NCBI GenBank assembly: GCA_963921825.1
Contig: OY997590.1
Span: 50,423,039 to 50,487,038 of the forward strand
Reading direction: 5' to 3'
Length of the DNA stretch: 64,000 nucleotides
Source of the DNA: Erodium maritimum
Lineage: Eukaryota; Streptophyta; Magnoliopsida; Geraniales; Geraniaceae
Below are positions 9,641 to 20,510 of this stretch, piece by piece; position 1 is the first letter of the stretch, and each line of letters starts with the position of its first letter. The notes under the pieces were generated by a model. That model was given only the letters and a program-made list of their open reading frames with translations, was not told the DNA's origin and did no database searches. The position numbers and the translations under genes are program-made.

Positions 9641-11432
9641 CCAAATAAACAATCAACCTCCGGCATAACCAATGCCTCCTACAGTCCTAATATCAACAGT
9701 TTCTCAATCAACCTCCGGGCATGGTCATATGCCTCCAGTACTCCTAATATCGATAAGTTCACAATCAACCTCCGGGCATGGTCATATGCCTCCAGTAATT
9801 CTAGTATCACTAAGTTCACTGCTCCTACGACACTACTAAGTGTCACATGCCTTGCTAATAATTGCTACGTTCCCGTATCATCCCTTTCTAATATTCGATA
9901 ACCTAATTAACCCACGACACCCCGGTGTCACATGCAATTCTACAGTTAACTTTCCCTAGTCAAGGCCGAGATCCGGCTACTTTTCCCTACCTCGTATATG
10001 TTCTCCAAAAGTGCCCAAATAAGCCCCGTCGTGATCTCAATCACTCGCCTAGCTTTCCTTTGCCTCGGTCTGCAACACGATCTAAAAGAACACAATTTTA
10101 AGGCACTTTTAAACTCGCAGGAATAAACTGAAATTCAATAAACTTAACGCCCAAACGTAACCCCGACAATGTCGATCACTCCCAAACTTCCCAAATACTC
10201 GACATTGTCGATAAAGGACCCATAAAGGCCCGATTCGCCCGACATGGCGAATCAGCCCGACTTTTGGAAACGCCCTTCCGGGGCACCGAAAATTCTCATT
10301 TTCGTTCCTACGATCTTAGAATAATTCAAGGATTCCTAGGCACTCGACGGAATCGAATTCCGACTCCCGAGTCATTTAATTTGCGTTTCATGTTTCTAAA
10401 ACCCGTTAATTACAACTTTTCCAATTTAATTCCAATTTTCGATCCGGTTGTGGCTAAATGGTCCAGGGAACGTTCTAAACCACCCGAACACAAAACCCGA
10501 GCACGTGGGCCCCACACAACCACAATGGAAAAATTCCCTTTTTGCCCCAAAACGTTCCTAACGAACCCCAAACCTCAACCATTCAATCTTTAAACCAATT
10601 CTAACCAAAACCCAACCATAATCAAACCGTTTAAACTCAAACCCTAAATTTCAAACTTAACAAAATGAAAATCGGTTAGGTGCTCACCGTAGAGAAAGTC
10701 GATGTGAGCTCGATTCTTTTATCGTTGAGACGATCCACCGGACAGATGATCGAGAAATGGCAACACTCTAACAACACCTTCTCTTTTCTCTCCTTCTTCC
10801 CTTGCCTTTTCTCTCTCTAAAAACCTCTCATATTTTCACAAAATGGCCGAACACCATCCGTGTCTCATCTTTGTATTTTTTCAAAACTAACACATAGCAA
10901 AAAGACCAAAATACCCCCCCCCCCTTTTCATTTTGTCTTTTCTTTAAAGTCAAGGGTAAAGTTGTCCTCCCTTTTTCCTTCCACCACATTCATGACATGT
11001 GTCATATGGGTCCCACACCTTTTTGGAAAATATCTCCTCGATATTCTAAGTCAGATTCGCGAAATTCGGCCGTCTCGGGCCCCGAACGGGCACTTTTTCC
11101 AAGAAATCACGAAATTTCACGGGCTACAAGGAAACGGCTCAACTAAGACCGCTGCGACGACGACTAAGCTTTTTGGATCCAAAACAGGCCTCGAACGGAC
11201 CAAAACATAGCTCGGTTGACTTTTTCAACGAAAAGTCAACATTTCCCAAATTGGTCAGAAAGTTTCCCTGAGTCCCCCGGAACTCACTTTGGTCGATATC
11301 GGAGTCAACTTAAGTCCGGTATGACCCTCGGGGTCAAATTTGGGTTCATTTAAGTGTCTGTCCAAAAAATTTAAATTTTCCTGTTTTTCGCAGGTTTGAC
11401 TGGCGTTGACCGGGAGTGGTTATTACACTTTG

Positions 11433-12448
11433 TGCAAAGTTTGGTTGGGATTGCACTGCTTGGGACCTTTCCAAGATGAAGCTGCATATTGATCAAAGCT
11501 TTCTGAGACACATTGAATCTCTACTATCCTCCCCACTCTTTGCTGATTGTTTTGGGGCAGTAGGACTTCAATGGTCAGTACAGTCAGGTAATGCAGTACA
11601 ACTCTGGGAGGGCACTTGGCTAAATGACACACCACTTAAACACCAGTTTCAAATACTGTTTCATCTCAGCACACAAAAAAAAAGCCCTGGTATCACAGTT
11701 CATGATTAATGGTCATTGGATTCTAGTATTTAGAAGATACTTGAGAAGGTGGGAGAAAGGACAATTCTTACTCCTCAACAATTTATTGAATCAATAGCCT
11801 TGTTTAACTTCTAATGATCATACTATATCTTGGAAGGTGGATGAGAAAGAGTTTTTAGTGGCTAAAATGTATCAAGCTCTAGATTCCACCACTAATTTAG
11901 CCTTAGATTGGCCTGCATTACTCTGGTCATCTTTAGTTCCTCCTAAAATTTCTGGTTTTGCCTGGTTGGTCTGCATGCAAGCTATTCCTACAAAGTGCTT
12001 CTTATTGGCCAGGGGTCTCTATTCCTCTGATATTTGGTGTCCTCTTTGCAACGAAGAACCAGAAGAAACAAATCATTTACTTTTAGGATGTGCCTTTTCT
12101 TGGCAAATTTGGAAACTCAGTTTAAAGTGGTGGGGGATATCAACTGCTTGTTCAGAAAGCATCAAAGACTGGATGATCTCTTGGAGACAACTTGGCCCTA
12201 TCAAAGCTAAAAAACAGTGGTGCATGCTTCTTTTGGTCATCATCTGGAGAATTTGTCTTTGCAGGAATGATATCATCTTCAATGGTATATCTAATACTCC
12301 CTCAGGTGTTTTCCAATTGATCCAGAGTGACTCATACCAATTAAAATGGGCTAAATTCAGAACTGGGGGTGACTCTTTCCCTTTCACTGCTTGGTTAAGT
12401 AATCCTTCTCTTTGCTATAAAAGGGGGAGGTTTCAGGGTCCCTTGTAG
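11433..12448 (+). pseudogene. LINE ORF2, C-terminal part with zf-RVT
   Basis: Coding sequence resumes after the solo LTR with AKFGWDCTAW, continues through frame breaks near 11710-11830, then runs open from 11837 to 12448. It shows the zf-RVT signature found after plant LINE RTs: WSSLVPPKISGFAWLVC, then CPLCNEEPEETNHLLLGC with the Cys/His pattern, then WKLSLKWWG. There is no RNase H domain before the TAG stop at 12446-12448, as expected for this LINE group. The domain is thought to aid nucleic-acid binding. Confidence 0.9.
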
Positions 12449-13261
12449 GATTGTATGAAACTCCTAAATGCCTTATATAGCTTTAGAGTACTTTGGGGGG
12501 TATAAGGGTGGTTTAGGGGTGGTTTTGGTTTATTTCTAATTGGAGGACTTCTTTTGGGGGACTTAACTTTTGTTCTGTGTGTGGGTTGAGTGGTATTTGC
12601 ATACAACTGTTTCTGAGATTGGGTAGACAATTTTAGGTTGAGAGTTACTTTGGTTTGGTTTTGCTGGCTCACTTGTTGTGCTGCAGACACTTGTTCTATT
12701 GCAAATGGGTTTTATCATTTTGGCTGCAGACTTCATGTTGGCTTTGCACCTACTCCACACCTGTTTGTTGCTGAACATTCGGCGTGGTTTCTAACTGCAT
12801 CTGGAAAGTTTAAACAAGATAAGAAAGGGTTTTGGAGTTACTTGATCACCTTACACATTTGGTGGTTCCTAATATATTTTGATCAACTGTGAGAATCGCT
12901 GGTGAATTGTTTGCAACAAATAGACCTTTTTGGTTCATTAGCTTACTTGGGTCACAAGCAAGTTTTTGTTGCTACTTCTGATTAGCTGGGATTAGCTGGT
13001 GTTGTACATGTTCTGCTGCAAATGGTGGTGCTTCGGGTGTAGATTGTTTCAGTAGTGTTGAATCACAATTGTGGAAGCATAAGGTGATTACATAGATTGT
13101 TGTATTAAGGGGGTTAGTTGGATTGCTTGCCGCACAAGTTTGGTGCACTAGGTGCCCATAATGGGGTAGCCTTTGTTTGTAAGCTTGATGGACATTTCCC
13201 TTTGCCTTGTCCTTTTCCTCAAAGGCTTGGTATTTATAACAAAATTGCCGATAAAAAAAAA
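12449..13261 (+). other. LINE 3' UTR and A-tail
   Basis: About 800 bp of GT-rich non-coding sequence follows the ORF2 stop and ends in AAATTGCCGATAAAAAAAAA (A-run 13253-13261). Short frames here carry no domain. Confidence 0.8.
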
Positions 13262-13265
13262 GAAC

Positions 13266-13279
13266 AAATGAAAACTGAT
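13266..13279 (+). repeat. Putative LINE target-site duplication, right copy
   Basis: AAATGAAAACTGAT follows the A-tail and pairs with 3155-3168 with one mismatch. Confidence 0.55.
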
Positions 13280-13460
13280 TTTTATAGATAAAAAAGTAAT
13301 TTTTATTTAAAACAACTGATTTTTAAATAAAATATGACTTTTAATAATAAAACTGATTTTTTAAAAAATAAAAAACTGATTTTTAAAAGAAAAACTAATT
13401 TTTTTTAAATAAAACTATTTTAAAAAATAAATAATAATAAACTGATTTTTTAAAATTAAA
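13280..13460. repeat. AT-rich AACTGATTTTT repeat block, right arm
   Basis: At least five irregular units starting CTGATTTTT, separated by A/T runs. The reverse complement resembles 361-450. The LINE target site lies at its edge. Confidence 0.6.
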
Positions 13461-14090
13461 AGAAAATTTTAAAAGCAATGACATGTTTTTGAAAATTTGA
13501 CTGTTAGTGAGGGGCATTTTGGACTTTTTAAGTGATTTCCGTTCAAAAACTTACGGTGTCAGGCCTTAGGTACTAAACTGTCACTAAAACGATAGTTTGG
13601 TAATTGAGGTGTAAGTAACTATTTTAAGGGTATTGAGCTGAAAATTAAGAATTTCCAGGGTACCGAGCTGCAATTAACCCTAATAAATAATTAAATTACA
13701 CATGAATCAACAACATACACTTCCAACATAAAAACCCACAAAAATGCTTCAAAATTGTATTCTTAAGTAGACATGTAGCAATATATAAATGTGCAAGACA
13801 AACATGGTGCATGGGTGCCTTGTAGAGAGAGTGACTTGGTTTATGAAACTACCTAGGCGTCGTCCTCTTTGTCGTCATCGTCATCCTTCTAGAACACAGA
13901 ACAAAAACAACTCAACAACAACAACAACAAAAAGAGGCCTAAACAGGTGTGGGTATTACAAAAGCAAAGCGTCACAGTAGTTCTCCCTAGAGCTCTTCGA
14001 GGGAAGAAAGATTTTCCTCAACGACTAGACCCGTAGATATGTCTAACTTTTAGGCTCTAGGAATTGAATTAGATAGATTTGAAAATCAAG
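13461..14090. other. Unassigned repeat-like non-coding DNA
   Basis: 13500-13690 contains phrases such as GAGGGGCATTTTGGAC and GGTACCGAGCTGCAATTAAC that look like the flanks of decayed plant transposons. 13786-13978 has a short basic frame ending in an AAC repeat; I see no domain in it. Confidence 0.35.
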
Positions 14091-15763
14091 AGATAATTTG
14101 AGGACTAGTGTCAAAATTTTATATCAGACCAAATAGTTTGTCCCATTCAGCTTAACCCAGTTAATAATGGTTTTGAACAACAAGCTACTACTGTTCGCTA
14201 AAGTACGTGCCATTTGATCTCCATGACAAAGAAAATTCAATCAGTGAACTAAATAAATTTTATGAAGATCAAGTCTAAACACAAACCGATCGATTCTAAG
14301 CCTTTAGAATCTAGAACCAAGATCCTTGATTCACTCGATCAAGCTAAACGAAGGTTCACCACTCAATCGAGCTATGTAGGTAGGACCCCGTCAAATCACA
14401 TCAAATGTGACTCTTGGCTAGTGTATGTACTTAAGTACACGGCTAACCCTATCTGATACCCTAGCTCAACCCTGGTTGAGAATCGTAGCCGGGTGCACCA
14501 ATTTTCAACTATGGCCCATCACTATATATGTGCTCCGAAAAGGCACATGACACCCACATATGTCGTCCAAACCTATTACCCCGCTTTCCCATGGATTTTT
14601 CGCTAAGACGCACGACACCCATAGGACGGGGAGGTAGTAAGGTGTTGAGAATTGATAGTTATCGGACATGAACCGTTTTTACTTGTCTGGTTGTGTTTAA
14701 AACTTTAGACACATTCTATATGCGATGAGCACATCAACTACATTCCAAATGTAATGATGCCTCCAATTACATCGAATGTAATTCTTCCTTCAAACCCGTC
14801 AACTACATTCAATGGAAAGACGGTTTTAAGGGCTCAGAAACAAGAATTAAAATTCCAATTTTATCTTTGCATGTGAGGTCATATGCTCGGTAAATAAAGT
14901 TTAATCATGCTATTCTAATCATACATTCAGAACTACTCATACAAAACAAAACCAAACGTAAAGCGATAAATGTGCACATAATAGCCCCCTAAACTAACTC
15001 CCACTCGCTTCTTTAGCTCAACCAACTCTAAGCTGATGCAAAGACCCGAAAAGCTACCAATTGTTCTTTATCGCCCTTTCTTCGTCTTAAGCAAAATATT
15101 ACAATTGAATACACGACTCGCAGGTCGGAAAATAATAATATTACAAATAAGTGGTACGATGACCACACCTCGAAAAATTAATTATTACATGCTAACTATA
15201 ACGGATCGCAGGACGTGAAAAACGATTAATAATTAAAACGAGCTCGGGGCTATTATGTGCACCATGCCAACATCACATCACACAAGATGTTATCATTCAA
15301 GCATGTTATCAAACATCATGTGATTTTCAGGTTTTATTTAATACCCAAGTTTCAATTTTTTTTGATGCTCGGTTTATCGAAACCGTTCAAAAATGAAAAT
15401 TTTGTGCATTTGATTTTTGATTTCATCAAGACGGTTCCAAACTCGTCATGACTAACAAAACGGTTTAGCCCGGCATATAGACCATCCAATGATCATGCTC
15501 GGCCTAGCTCTATCCAACAGAGCCCCGTTTGGTCCTGGTTTTGGCTCCCCGAGAGTCCCGCTTCGGAGACCCGAAAAATCAAACTTTTTCAAAAAATTCC
15601 AGATTTTAAATAATTTTCATAAATTCATTCTCCAAGCATTAAACCCACAAAAAAGAATTTAAAACATGTTATAAATTTTTTTTTTTTGCAAAACAACATG
15701 CTAAAATCGAAACTTTCATCACTGTCTTGTGAATCCCAAAGGTAGCACCGCTATGATACCACT
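14091..15763 (-). mobile_element. Copia leader and gag start, minus strand
   Basis: Read on the minus strand, this is the same leader found at 34595-36021 and 42479-43640. The primer-binding region is next to the LTR (15750-15761), and the start of gag lies at about 14200-14130, where the reverse complement contains AAGCTGAATGGGACAAACT, nearly the same as in the gag at 36022. No gag beyond the first 30 or so codons is readable. The long leader of about 1.4 kb carries no open frame. Confidence 0.7.
15750..15761 (-). promoter_or_regulatory. Copia primer-binding site (initiator-Met tRNA type)
   Basis: The minus strand reads TGGTATCATAGC, two bases inside the LTR end. It differs by one base from TGGTATCAGAGC, the complement of the initiator-Met tRNA 3' end used by most plant LTR elements. 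Confidence 0.75.
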
Positions 15764-16288
15764 TGATACAGGAACGTGGCGGTATGATGGAGAAACTTAG
15801 CTGGTCGTACAAGACTTTATAAGGTTCCAATGGATGAAGATGGAGTCGATGATGGAGATTGCTTCAACTGGTCGTACAACACTTTTTGAAGAATCGAAGT
15901 AACTAGGATGATAGATGGTGGATTGAATGACGCCACACAGATCATGGAAAGTCCGTGATAAGTCGAACAAACGAGCTTCAAGGCTTCGCACACAAGAAGG
16001 TTGAATGTGATAAGTTCTTCCCAGAAAAAAACTCGAATTTTTATTTCATAAAACTTGCATAATACATGCTGAGAAGGGACTTTATTAAATAGTCCAGCAG
16101 CAAGTGACCTTCAAGGGTCGAAAATTGATTACATTTGACTCTAACTAATGCTAAACGACTCTTGATAAACTAAAGACTTTGAATATGCAAAATAGCAAAA
16201 GTAACTCCTTAATAATATGAATTTAAATGCATACCTTGGCTATTTAATGTTCTTGAGTGGTTTGAGGAGCTGAATCTCCTTTGGAAAT
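15764..16288 (-). mobile_element. Copia LTR fragment, minus strand, cut by gypsy element 1
   Basis: The LTR end TGATACAGGAACG (sense CGTTCCTGTATCA) lies two bases from the primer site. About 525 bp is present before the gypsy LTR begins at 16289; no remainder is recognised beyond it. It does not resemble the copia LTRs at 25538 or 38214, so it belongs to another subfamily that shares the leader. Confidence 0.6.
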
Positions 16289-19227
16289 TGTCACGCCCCG
16301 AATTCAGTAAAACCGAACCCGGAACGCGAACGGTGAAACAACAAAACCACTTTCGAACCTTTTAAACAACTCGCTTAAAACACCATTTAGTTAATCAAAA
16401 TAATATTTTAAAACTTAAAAGCACGTCCAAAACAAGCGGAAAAAAGACAAGGCGTACGTCGCTAAACTCAAAAGAAAACCCGGACTCCCGCTCCCAGCTC
16501 TTCAAGCTTCGAGAGCTCACCTTGTCCGTCTCGCGACCAGTACCTGTAGGAAAAGCAGCTAGGGGTGAGCGTTCGCTCACCACCACGGATACCAGACTGA
16601 CTACGGCATACTAGCAGAAAATGCCGGAAACACCAAGAACAAACCCAAACACCGGGGACAACTATACCCAACTCAAGTAACCCGACTGACACACAAACTG
16701 TTACTTTCCCCAACCAACTCAACACCCGGACACGTAAAGTATACCCGACACCGCGGTTACGACTTCCACCAAAGACACAAAAGATAAACACGTAACACCC
16801 AAGATCACAAAGCATCGCACACCAAACAAGAGAACAAAGGATCGTACTCCAGCTGCTCAGTGCCGGTTGCTAACCGGTTGGGCTCGAGCCTGCACCACGC
16901 AGCTTCCCCGACACGCAGTCGGGTCAGGCGGTCGACCTGTCAGCGATATACAACGCAATACTTTTCCGATAGCTGGTCGGAAGGGGAGCTGCCCTTCATC
17001 GCTAAGGAACGCTCAACCTTACCGATCTCTGTCGGCAGGCTAGCCAAAGAACGCTCAACCATACCAATCTTTGTCGGGAGGCTAGCCAACACCCACGCAA
17101 CTTCCCCCGATCTCTGTCGGGCCCCCAACCTCAGGCAACCACAATCACAATCAAAGTTCAACAATCAAGCGACAACATAAGTTTAACACTCCACATGCAC
17201 TCATGGCCACCCAAGACACCAACAGTAAAACACGGGCTCAACAACCCCACGGGCACTCATGGCCACCCAAGACACACCAACAGTAAAGACACAGGCTCAA
17301 CAACCCCACGGGCACTCATGGCCACCCAAGACACACCAACAGTAAAATACCGGTTCAACAACCCCACGGGCACTCATGGCCACCCAAGACACACCAACGG
17401 TAAAACACGGGTTTAACAACCCCACGGGCACTCATGGCCACCCAATAAACACAAACAATACAATCAACCTCCGGGCATAACCAAATGCCTCCAGTAATTC
17501 TAATATCGATAAGTTAACTGCTCCTACGACACTACTAGGTGTCACATGCACTTCTATTGTTCGATACGTTCCCGTATCATACGACACCACCCTGTGTTGC
17601 CTGCCTGTCTATTGTTCGATAAACTTACTTATCCCACGAAACCCAAGTGTCACATGCATTTCTACTGTTAACTTTCCCTAATCAGGGCCGAGATCCGGCT
17701 ACTTTTCCCTACCTCGCACGCTTTCCCAAAAGCTCACAACCAAGCTCCGGCGTGCTCACGATCACTCTCCTAGCTTTCCCTTTCCTCGGTCGGTGGCACG
17801 ATCTAATAAGAACACAATTTAAAACACTTTTTAAGTTCGCAGGAATAAACTGAATTTTAATACACTTGACGCCCAAATGCAATCCCGACAATGTCGATCA
17901 CTCCCAAACTTCCCAATTACTCGACATTGTCGATAATAGGCCCGGAAAGGCCCGATTCTCCCGGCTCGGAGAATCTGCCCGGGTTTTTAAAACGCCCTTC
18001 CGGGGCTCCGAAAATTCCCGTTTTCGTTTCTACGGTCTTTGAATAATTCTAGGGTTCCTATGCAATCAACGGAATCAATTTCCGACTTCCGAGTAATTTA
18101 ATTCGCGTTTAAAGTTTCTAAACCCGTCATTTCCAACTTTTACAATTTAATTCCAAAATTCGTTCCGGGTGTGGATTAACGACTTGGGGATCGTCCTAAA
18201 CCACCCGAACACGAAAATCTGAGACCCGAGCACGTGGGCCCCACCTGGCCATCCTTGGCCGTGGGTGGCTGGGCCGGTTATTGGGCCGGTTCACCACCAT
18301 GGTGGCCGGCCCCTAGCTCCGGCCAGCCACCACCCACGGTGGCTGGAGCTCCCCTGAGCCTCCGGTCATCGGAAAACGATTATTTTTCGCTCCAAAACGC
18401 CTCCAACGAACCCCACACCTCAACTCCTCCATAGTCTACTCGTTTTAACCCTAAAACCTAACTTTTAAACATACCAAAACGAAAATCGATTAGGTGCTCA
18501 CCGTAGGGAATGATGACAGGAGCTCGGTTCCTCGATCGTTGAGACGATCCGCCGGTTGGATCGTCGAGAAATCCCTAAACTCCAACCCTTTCCTTCTCTC
18601 TTTCCCTTTTCTCCTTCTCTTTCTTCTCTCCACTTTCTCTCTCTAATTTTTCTCCTTTTTTTCTATTATGGCCGAACATCACACTTTGGTCTTCCTTTTG
18701 TTTTGTCCAAAATATCAACTATCACTTAATTACAAAACTACCATGCTTAGTTTCTTTTTCTTCATTTTAAAAACAAACCACCATCACTTTTATGACAAGT
18801 GTCTTGTGGGTCCCAAGTGTTAGAAAAATATCTTGGTAGATATTTTTCAATCAGATTCACGAAATTCGGCTGTCTCGGGCCCAGAATGGGCCCATTTTCC
18901 AAGAAATTATGAAACTTCACGGGCTACACGGAAACGGCCCAACTAAGACCGCTGTAATGACGGCTAAGCTTTTTGGATCCAAAACGGGCCTCGAACATAC
19001 CAAAACGTCGCTCGGTTGACTTTTCCAATAGAAAGTCAACCTTTACCAAATTGGTCAGAAAGTTGCCCTAAGTCCCCCAGAACTCACTTTGGTCGATATC
19101 GGGGTCAACTTAAGTCCGATATGACCCTCGGGGTCAAATTTAGGTTCATTTAGGTGTCTGTCTAAATTTTTTAAATTTTCCTGTTTTTCGCCGATTTGAC
19201 TGGCGTTGACCGGGAGCGGTTCTTACA
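16289..19227 (-). mobile_element. Gypsy element 1, 3' LTR (2939 bp)
   Basis: The plus strand starts TGTCACGCCCC and ends AGCGGTTCTTACA. A polypurine tract (minus-strand TTTAAGCGGGGTAGAT) abuts its end at 19228, so in sense orientation this is the 3' LTR. It holds the conserved hairpin block (about 16539-16610), a short 45-bp repeat (about 16995-17095), a longer array (17190-17450) and the inverted pair CGACAATGTCGA/TCGACATTGTCG (about 17886-17935). It interrupts a copia LTR. Confidence 0.88.
17190..17450. repeat. LTR minisatellite of about 57-59 bp, about 4.5 copies
   Basis: Units of GGGCACTCATGGCCACCCAA, then ACACACCAACAGTAAA and CGGGTTCAACAACCC. Copies are nearly identical, so the array is young or recently homogenised. 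Confidence 0.85.
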
Positions 19228-20510
19228 ATCTACCCCGCTTAAAGGTATTTCGTCCGCGAAATTTAAAACAGACGTACCTCAGGAGTCGAACAGATCGGGG
19301 TACTTCGCGTGAACCTCGTCCTCGCGCTTCTGAGTCGACTCAGCCTCGTGGTGCCGCCACTGCACCCGTTCTAGGCGGATAAACTTTCCACGCAGGACCT
19401 GCTTCCGTGGATCCATTTCCCAAAACGGTTTCTCCTTATACGAGACATCACCCGTTACCTCGACATCTGCCCACTCAATGACGAGCGAGGGGTCCGCATA
19501 TACTTCCGCAACTGGGAAACGTGGATATTCCCAAGCTGTGGTGGCAGTGCAAGTCGGTATGCAACTGCTCCCACTCTGCTCAAGACCTCGAAAGGCTCGA
19601 TACACCGCGGGGCTAACCTGCCTCCACCGCGGTTGAAATGCACCAGTCCACCTTTCGGACTCGCCTCCACGGATACATGGTCACCGACTGCTGACTCGAG
19701 AGGTCGACGTCGTCTGTAAGCATAGCTCCTGCTGACTCTGCGCGGTCTTCAACCGCTCACGCTTCGGCATGACCGACTCAACTGTCTCTCGGTCCAGTTC
19801 TAGACCCAGTAAACCCTCATTCCTCACTTCCGCCCCGCACACGGGCGACCGACACGGCCTACCATACAATGCTCCGAACGATGCCATCCTGATACTGGCC
19901 TGAAAGCTGTTGTATTAGGCGAACTCGGCTAACCGCCCACGAAATCCATCGTGACGTGCCCCCATTTCCATTGTGCAACTGGTAGTGGCTGCAATAACCC
20001 AGCGGGACGCTGATGTTCGGCTCTCACCTGCTGACAAGTGAGGCACCGCGATACTAACTCTGCAACCGCTCTCCGCATCCCGCTCCACTAGATATGCCGC
20101 CTGATGTCGCGCTCCTCTTAGTGCTACCCACGTGCACTGTCAGATGCGACTAATGCGACTCTCGCAGCTCGTCGCTTCCACCGTTACACGGTATGAACAA
20201 ACCTACACGATACCATAACTCCCAATTAGCACGACGATCCCTGTCCTCGGCGTCAACACCGCTGTCAACTCTCTCCCAGATCTTTGTCGTCTCGACATCC
20301 ACCGACTGTGCCTCTATCCCCCGGCCAAGCCGGGTGGGCTGAGCCACCAAGAAGCACATGGCCGCGCCGCCGATAACCTCCTATAGCTCCAACCCGAACG
20401 TGCCCAGCTCTCCCATCATGTTCCACTCCCGGACTGAGATGCTAGCAGGACACGGCATCGACTTCCTACTCAAGGCGTCGGGAATCCCATTTGCCTTACC
20501 CGGATGGTAG
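19228..20510 (-). pseudogene. Gypsy element 1 pol remnant (RNase H end, integrase, chromodomain)
   Basis: Read on the minus strand from 20510 down: the end of RNase H (VADALSR region), a decayed integrase zinc-finger region, then HVTMDFV joined directly to EFAYN-like sequence. The integrase C-terminus follows (ALYGRPCRSPVCGAEVRNEG, RLAPRCIEPFEVLSRVGAVA) and then chromodomain-like VQWRHHEAESTQKREDE. The catalytic core between HVTMDFV and EFAYNNSF is missing, as in elements 2 and C. Frameshifts are common; for example the IHNVFHVSQL region lacks codons that element B keeps. The rest of pol is absent because element 2 begins at 20511. Confidence 0.85.

Larger units (their letters stand above)
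7994..11427 (-). mobile_element. Solo LTR of the minisatellite-bearing gypsy family (3434 bp)
   Basis: The plus strand starts TGTCACGCCCC and ends GTGGTTATTACA. In sense orientation (minus strand) the LTR starts TGTAATAACC and ends GGGGCGTGACA. It has TG/CA ends, an exact 5-bp CTTTG duplication and no internal region, so it is a solo LTR left by LTR-LTR recombination. It is the same family as the LTRs at 16289, 20511, 39239, 44933 and 51545. It contains two tandem arrays, the conserved GAGCGTTCGCTC block (about 8231-8300), a 12-bp inverted repeat near 10167-10215 and a pyrimidine-rich tract near 10780-10830. Confidence 0.93.
3169..13265 (+). mobile_element. L1-type LINE, BNR-like, interrupted by a solo LTR
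   Basis: This non-LTR retrotransposon is about 6.66 kb once the inserted LTR and its duplicated 5 bp are removed. The order is a 5' UTR of about 170 bp, ORF1 with an RNA-recognition motif (3338-5341), ORF2 with endonuclease, reverse transcriptase and zf-RVT (5338-12448), a 3' UTR, and a tail ending TTGCCGATAAAAAAAAA, which is typical of plant LINEs. An RRM in ORF1 in place of a zinc knuckle is the feature that defines the BNR group of plant L1 elements. The length suggests a full-length insertion, now dead through stops and frameshifts. The 5' end is placed from the putative target duplication and may be off by some bases. Confidence 0.85.

Noticed and set aside
8814-9668. 284-codon His/Thr/Asn-rich frame
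   Set aside because: It coincides with the LTR minisatellite and has no counterpart with the same frame in the other LTRs.
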